Shown: piece by piece, positions 1-8,283 of the stretch
Position numbering within the stretch: the stretch's first letter is position 1
How the letters are laid out: each line of letters opens with the position of its first letter
Assembly: GCA_035546175.1 (NCBI GenBank)
Contig: DASZWW010000169.1
Coordinates: forward strand, 1-8,283
Direction: 5' to 3'
Length of the DNA: 8,283 nt
Source of the DNA: DASZFV01 sp035546175
GTDB taxonomy: Bacteria; Myxococcota_A; Polyangia; Fen-1088
Translations under genes and position numbers: made by a program
The notes under the pieces: generated by a model
What the model saw: only the letters and a program-made list of their open reading frames with translations
What the model was told of the DNA's origin: nothing
Database searches by the model: none

Positions 1-89
1 GCCGGCGCGACGGGCGGGGGCGGCGCGGGCGCGGGCCGGGCCAGCACGAGCGCCGCGGCGCCCAGGGCCGCCGCGGCGAGCGCGCTCAT
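1..89 (-). CDS. N-terminus of a secreted or membrane-anchored protein (partial)
   Basis: An ATG at 89-87 overlaps the TGA of the YaeQ-family gene (88-86) in the ATGA arrangement typical of translationally coupled genes. The frame stays open to the window edge. The 29 complete codons encode a short start (MSALAAAALGAAALVLA), then an Arg, then a Pro/Ala-rich stretch. The hydrophobic part, about residues 3-17, looks like an uncleaved signal anchor or a signal peptide lacking the usual N-terminal positive charges. The Pro/Ala tail resembles a periplasmic linker. No Cys lipobox is visible in the part seen. The mature domain lies outside the window, so no function can be assigned. It is probably co-transcribed with the YaeQ gene. 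The main doubt is that GC-rich DNA readily gives spurious Ala/Pro frames; the ATGA overlap and hydrophobic pattern favour a real gene. Confidence 0.5.
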   Translation of the reverse strand, partial: MSALAAAALGAAALVLARPAPAPPPPVAP

Positions 90-652
90 CCCGAGAACGG
101 CGGCACGGCGAAGCGCGAGACGGGGCTCTCGGCCTTGACGCCGTCGCTGTCGACGTAGATGTGGTCGGCGACGATGGTCACCGCCCAGCGCTGGCGCAGC
201 TCCTCGCGCGCCGCGAGCCGCGTGACCGCGTCCCGCTCGATCGAGGCGATGCCCAGCTCCTCGAAGCCGGGCGGCCGCTTCTTGACGCCCCCGAGCTGGT
301 GCAGGAAGCGCTCGAGCGGCGCCGGGGCGTCGAACAGCGTCTCCACGCGGACGCCGCGGTTGTGGGCGACGACGCGGCGGATCTCCTCGGCGTCGGCGGC
401 CCCGCAGGCGATCCACGTCACCGCCTTCAGCTCGGCGCTCACGATGGCCAGGTCGGGGACGTCGCGGCGCGGCGGTCCGTCCGCGAGGCGCAGCCCGTCC
501 TGGTGGAAGAGGCACCAGGCGAGCGCCCGCAGGATGACGTGCTCGGGGGGGGTCTCCGGGTCGCGGTCGACGATGAGCTTGCTCACGAGCTCGAGGCCGC
601 GGTCGACGTGCGCCAGGGAGACGCGCAGCTGGAGCGGGCTCGGGGATGACAT
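86..652 (-). CDS. yaeQ: YaeQ family protein
   Basis: The 188-residue product has the length of the YaeQ family (E. coli YaeQ is about 180 residues). Family features are visible in order: an N-terminal strand followed by the 'HVDRG' segment (residues 15-19), a helix reading LRALAWCLF (41-49) with a following Gly and Leu pair, the strand ending TWIACG (79-84) followed by a helix rich in Glu and Arg, and a C-terminal 'IYVDSDG' strand (165-171). YaeQ proteins have a fold related to PD-(D/E)XK nucleases, but their activity is unproven. In most members I recall, the WI-acid-hydrophobic-G motif has Glu or Asp where this protein has Ala82, so a putative active-site acid may be missing. The frame extends upstream to an ATG at 724. 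I chose the ATG at 652 because the family homology begins just after it and the length then fits; a GAGGGA lies 12 nt and an AGGG 3 nt upstream. It is divergent from the MEDS gene and overlaps the next leftward gene by 4 nt. Confidence 0.85.
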   Translation of the reverse strand: MSSPSPLQLRVSLAHVDRGLELVSKLIVDRDPETPPEHVILRALAWCLFHQDGLRLADGPPRRDVPDLAIVSAELKAVTWIACGAADAEEIRRVVAHNRGVRVETLFDAPAPLERFLHQLGGVKKRPPGFEELGIASIERDAVTRLAAREELRQRWAVTIVADHIYVDSDGVKAESPVSRFAVPPFSG

Positions 653-750
653 GGGCCCTAGATGTCCCTCGCGCCACACGTCCGTTGCAAGAGTTTCATT
701 CGATCTTCCACGCCCCTCCTCCACCCGGTGTTAAGCTGGCGAGCGCCTGG
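653..750. promoter_or_regulatory. Divergent intergenic region
   Basis: This is the only space available for promoters of the leftward yaeQ gene and the rightward MEDS-kinase genes. It contains a less GC-rich core around 680-735 than the flanking coding DNA, as expected for promoter DNA. I could not identify a convincing -35/-10 pair on either strand; a TTGCAA at 684-689 has no partner at suitable spacing on the plus strand. The regulatory role is inferred from gene orientation only. Confidence 0.4.
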
Positions 751-1722
751 ATGGACCTCTCGACGTCGACGCTCGGCGGCCTGCGCGCGAGCGGGCACCT
801 CTGCTTCCCCTACGAGACGGAGGATGAAAGACGCAGGACCGTCGTGGCCTTCGTGCGCGAGGGCCTGGCCCGCCGCGAGCGGTGCCTCTACATCGCCGCC
901 GAGGCCGAGCAGCGCGCGTTCCGCGCGGAGCTCGAGGCGGCCGGGGTCGACGCCACCCGCGAGGTGGGGCGCGGCGCCCTCGTGCTGGCGGCGCAGGGCG
1001 AGACCTACCTGCGCTCGGGGCGGTTCGATCCCGACGACGCGCTCGCGCTGATGGAGAGCCTGACCGACCGGGCGCTCGCCGACGGGTTCGTCGGCCTGCG
1101 CGCGACCGCCGAGGCCTCGTCGCGCGCCCTCGACGACCTGTGGCCGCTCGTGCTGCGCTACGAGGCGCTGCTCAACGAGCGGCTCGCGCGGCGCCCCTTC
1201 GTGGGCCTGTGCCGCTTCCGCGCCGCCGAGCTCGCGCCCGATCGCCTGCGCGACGTGCTGCGCACGCACCCCGAGGTGCTGGTGCGCGGCGAGGCCTGCG
1301 CGAACCCGTTCTACGAGCACGCCGAGGTGGTGCTGGGCGGCGACGACCGCGCCCACCTCGACTGGCAGCTGCACCAGCTGCGCTCTTACCAGCGCGAGCG
1401 CAAGCGGCTCGAGGCCGGCACGCGCGCCGCGCTCGAGGCGCGCGCGCGCGCCGCGCGCGAGCGGGACCGGTTCCTCGCCGTGCTCGCCGAGGAGCTCGCC
1501 GACCCGCTCTTCGCGCTCAAGCGCGAGGTCCACGCCATGGGCGCGGCGCTCGACGAGACGCCGGCGGCCGAGCGGCTCGAGGCCGCGCAGCGCCACCTGC
1601 GGCGCCTCTCGGCCGCCGTGGACCACGCGCGCGAGGTGGCGCGCGCCGCGGAGGCCGAGGCCGGCCGAGACGAAGAGCCCGCAGAGGACGCCGCCGCGAC
1701 GCCCCGGCGCCCGCGCGGCTGA
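751..1722 (+). CDS. MEDS-domain sensor with degenerate HisKA-like helix, no HATPase
   Basis: The 323-residue product carries a MEDS (DcmR-type sensory) domain at about residues 14-195. Recognisable marks are GHLCFPY (15-21), a helix with VREGL (35-39), ETYLRSGRFD (84-93), RYEALLNE (136-143), FVGLCRF (150-156), RTHPEVL (171-177) and ANPFYE (184-189). A charged, probably coiled-coil linker (about 200-238) leads to FLAVLAEELADPL (241-253). This aligns with the H-box of HisKA domains (FLxxxSHELRxPL), but Ser is Ala246, the phospho-accepting His is Glu247 and the Arg is Ala250. A second helix (about 273-300) completes a dimerisation hairpin, and the protein ends in a charged Pro/Ala tail with no ATP-binding domain. 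It is therefore probably a dimeric sensor or adaptor, not a kinase. An in-frame ATG at 646 exists, but it overlaps the yaeQ start and adds 35 residues unlike the domain; 751 is preferred, although its ribosome-binding site is weak. The Ser/Thr kinase gene starts 13 nt downstream, suggesting one operon and shared signalling. Confidence 0.85.
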   Translation: MDLSTSTLGGLRASGHLCFPYETEDERRRTVVAFVREGLARRERCLYIAAEAEQRAFRAELEAAGVDATREVGRGALVLAAQGETYLRSGRFDPDDALALMESLTDRALADGFVGLRATAEASSRALDDLWPLVLRYEALLNERLARRPFVGLCRFRAAELAPDRLRDVLRTHPEVLVRGEACANPFYEHAEVVLGGDDRAHLDWQLHQLRSYQRERKRLEAGTRAALEARARAARERDRFLAVLAEELADPLFALKREVHAMGAALDETPAAERLEAAQRHLRRLSAAVDHAREVARAAEAEAGRDEEPAEDAAATPRRPRG

Positions 1723-1735
1723 GCCCGGCGCGACC

Positions 1736-5761
<4,026 letters not shown>

Positions 5762-5840
5762 TTTCATCTTTGTCAACCCGCGTCGGCGGTCGGGCGATCG
5801 AAGTTGCAGGATTCGCGCAGAGACGATATCGCTTGATCCG

Positions 5841-6920
5841 ATGCACATCCTCGTCAACACCGGCGGCGGCGACGCCCCGGGCCTCAACGCCGTCATTCGA
5901 GCCGTCACGCTGTCAGCGCTGCGCCGGGGGTGGAAGGTCACGGGGATCAAGCGCGGGTACCATGGCCTGCTCGAGCCGTCGGGCACGGGCCTCGTCGAGC
6001 TGACGCGCGACAAGGTGCGCGGCATCGCCCACCTCGGCGGCACGATCCTGGGCACGGTCAACAAGGGCCACCCGTTCGAGTTCATCGTCACGCGCGACGG
6101 CAAGCAGGTGACGATGGACATCTCCGACCAGATCATGCAGCGGTTCAAGGAGGTGAAGGCCGACGCGCTCATCGCCATCGGCGGCGACGGCGCCTTCCGC
6201 ATCGCCAGCCGCTTCGTGGCCAAGGGCATGCCCATCGTCGGCGTGCCCAAGACCATCGACAACGATCTGTCGCACACGCAGGCCACCTTCGGCTTCGACA
6301 CCGCTGTCACCGTGGCCACCGAGGCCATCGACCGCCTGCACAGCACGGCCGAGTCGCACGAGCGCATCATGGTCGTCGAGGTCATGGGCCGCTACGCGGG
6401 CTGGATCGCCATGCACGCCGGCGTGGCCGGCAACGCCCACGTCATCCTCCTGCCCGAGATCCCCTACGACATCGAGAAGATCGTCGCGCGCATCAAGGCC
6501 CGCTACTCGGGCGGGCGCCGCTACTGCATCGTCGTCGTCGCCGAGGGCGCCATCCCCAAGGACGGCACCCTCAGCACGATCGGCGAGGAGCTCGGCCGCG
6601 AGGTGCGCATCGGGGGCCTGGCCGAGAAGGTGGGCACCGAGCTGGCGGCGCGCACGGGGTTCGAGATGCGCTCGCTCGTGCTCGGCCACCTGCAGCGCGG
6701 CGGGAGCCCCACCCACCGCGACCGCCTGCTGGCCCTGCGCTTCGGCGCGGCCGCCGTGCGCATGGTCGAGCAGGGCAAGTTCGGGCACATGGTCGCCTAC
6801 CAGCCGCCGCACATGGTCCCCGTGAGCATGGAGGACGCGGTCGCCGTCATGAAGACCGTCCCCCTCGACTCGGACACCGTCCAGACGGCGCGCGACCTCG
6901 GCATCTGCCTCGGCGACTGA
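5841..6920 (+). CDS. pfkA: 6-phosphofructokinase (group III-like, probably ATP-dependent)
   Basis: This enzyme phosphorylates fructose 6-phosphate to fructose 1,6-bisphosphate, the committed step of glycolysis, in the cytoplasm. The 359-residue product is collinear with bacterial PFK. It has GGGDAPGLNAVIR (8-20), the nucleotide-site GGDG (114-117), catalytic TIDND (138-142, base Asp140), MGRYAGW (182-188) and LGHLQRGGSPT (281-291). Gly117 matches the residue (E. coli Gly104) that is Gly in ATP users and Asp in PPi users. Lys137 (E. coli Gly124 position) matches PPi-PFKs and the 'group III' actinobacterial type. ATP is therefore the likelier donor, but the signature is mixed. The segment ARYSGGRRYCIVVVAEGA (216-233) corresponds to the effector-site strand of E. 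coli PFK. The ATG at 5841 directly precedes the conserved first strand and has no obvious Shine-Dalgarno. It lies 79 nt after the kinase-TPR gene and 222 nt before a second kinase gene, an arrangement that suggests regulation by phosphorylation. Confidence 0.96.
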   Translation: MHILVNTGGGDAPGLNAVIRAVTLSALRRGWKVTGIKRGYHGLLEPSGTGLVELTRDKVRGIAHLGGTILGTVNKGHPFEFIVTRDGKQVTMDISDQIMQRFKEVKADALIAIGGDGAFRIASRFVAKGMPIVGVPKTIDNDLSHTQATFGFDTAVTVATEAIDRLHSTAESHERIMVVEVMGRYAGWIAMHAGVAGNAHVILLPEIPYDIEKIVARIKARYSGGRRYCIVVVAEGAIPKDGTLSTIGEELGREVRIGGLAEKVGTELAARTGFEMRSLVLGHLQRGGSPTHRDRLLALRFGAAAVRMVEQGKFGHMVAYQPPHMVPVSMEDAVAVMKTVPLDSDTVQTARDLGICLGD

Positions 6921-6939
6921 CCGGCGGCCCGCGCCCGCG

Positions 6940-6957
6940 CGCTCACACACGTGAGCG
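6940..6957 (+). terminator. Short perfect hairpin after pfkA, possible terminator or operator
   Basis: CGCTCAC and GTGAGCG form a perfect 7-bp stem around an ACAC loop, beginning 20 nt after the pfkA stop codon. Position and stem suit a terminator, but no T-tract follows (the next bases are GATGTAGC), so intrinsic termination would be weak. The inverted repeat could equally be an operator for the downstream kinase gene. Confidence 0.35.
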
Positions 6958-7003
6958 GATGTAGCGAACGAGCGTCCAGAATTTTCGTACGGGCGCGCCG
7001 ACA

Positions 7004-7029
7004 GGAACTTCCCGTCTCACCGTTCGTTT
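7004..7029 (+). promoter_or_regulatory. Possible ECF-sigma-type promoter upstream of the second kinase
   Basis: GGAACTT at 7004-7010 followed by CGTTT at 7025-7029 leaves 16 nt between GGAAC and CGTTT, the general layout of extracytoplasmic-function sigma promoters (GGAAC-N16/17-CGTT-like). It would give a 5' leader of about 100 nt before the kinase ATG at 7143. An alternative housekeeping -10-like TATCAT lies at 7114-7119, but no good -35 accompanies it. Both are read by eye from short motifs. Confidence 0.3.
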
Positions 7030-7142
7030 CCCGGAGCGTGGCGCGACGTGACGGGCCCTTGCCGCGGCGGGAGCCGACGCCGGCGCCCACGCGCGCGTAT
7101 TCCAGATTCGAGGTATCATGCCGCTCGGCGTCGCCCAGGCCT

Positions 7143-8283
<1,141 letters not shown>

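Noticed and set aside
161..734. Plus-strand frames opposite yaeQ
   Set aside because: The minus frame matches YaeQ in length and motif order; the plus frames have composition-driven sequences only.
5804..5830. TTGCAG ... GATATC before pfkA as a promoter, possibly leaderless
   Set aside because: Each hexamer matches the consensus at only about three of six positions and the spacer is 15 nt, so it does not rise above chance.
6992..6999. Perfect palindrome GGCGCGCC in the intergenic region
   Set aside because: Eight-base GC palindromes are expected often at this composition, and nothing nearby supports an operator.

Overview
This is a very GC-rich segment (roughly three quarters G+C by eye). 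Four genes read rightward from position 751 and two read leftward at the left edge. The gene content points to Myxococcota or a related high-GC, kinase-rich lineage. The indicators are two eukaryotic-like Ser/Thr kinases in 8 kb, one fused to a STAND-type ATPase and TPR repeats, a MEDS sensory protein, and a phosphofructokinase gene followed by a membrane-type kinase gene. No RNA gene, insertion sequence, phage gene or CRISPR array was seen.

Left block (minus strand): a YaeQ-family protein (86-652) overlaps by 4 nt (ATGA) the start of a protein with a hydrophobic, signal-like N-terminus that leaves the window at position 1. The roughly 100-bp gap 653-750 separates these from the rightward genes and must hold any divergent promoters.

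Central block (plus strand): a MEDS sensory protein (751-1722) continues into a histidine-kinase-like dimerisation helix. The phospho-accepting His of that helix is replaced by Glu, and no HATPase domain follows. Thirteen bases later a 1341-residue protein begins at a TTG codon: Ser/Thr kinase, degenerate class III cyclase-like domain, AAA_16/STAND ATPase, TPR array. The pair looks like a two-gene signalling operon in which the MEDS protein may be an input module.

Right block (plus strand): 6-phosphofructokinase (5841-6920) follows after 79 bp. A 222-bp intergenic region comes next, with a hairpin and a possible ECF-type promoter. Then comes a second Ser/Thr kinase (7143 to the window end) with a Pro/Ala-rich linker and the beginning of a transmembrane helix. 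Pfk followed by a membrane-type kinase recalls the pfk-pkn4 pair of Myxococcus xanthus, in which the kinase activates PFK. Here PFK is flanked by kinases on both sides, suggesting phospho-control of glycolysis.

The last 46 bases deserve caution. Just after the hydrophobic stretch begins, the sequence turns in frame into a near copy of this gene's own kinase-hinge segment. That fits a paralogous join at an assembly end, or less likely a real duplication.
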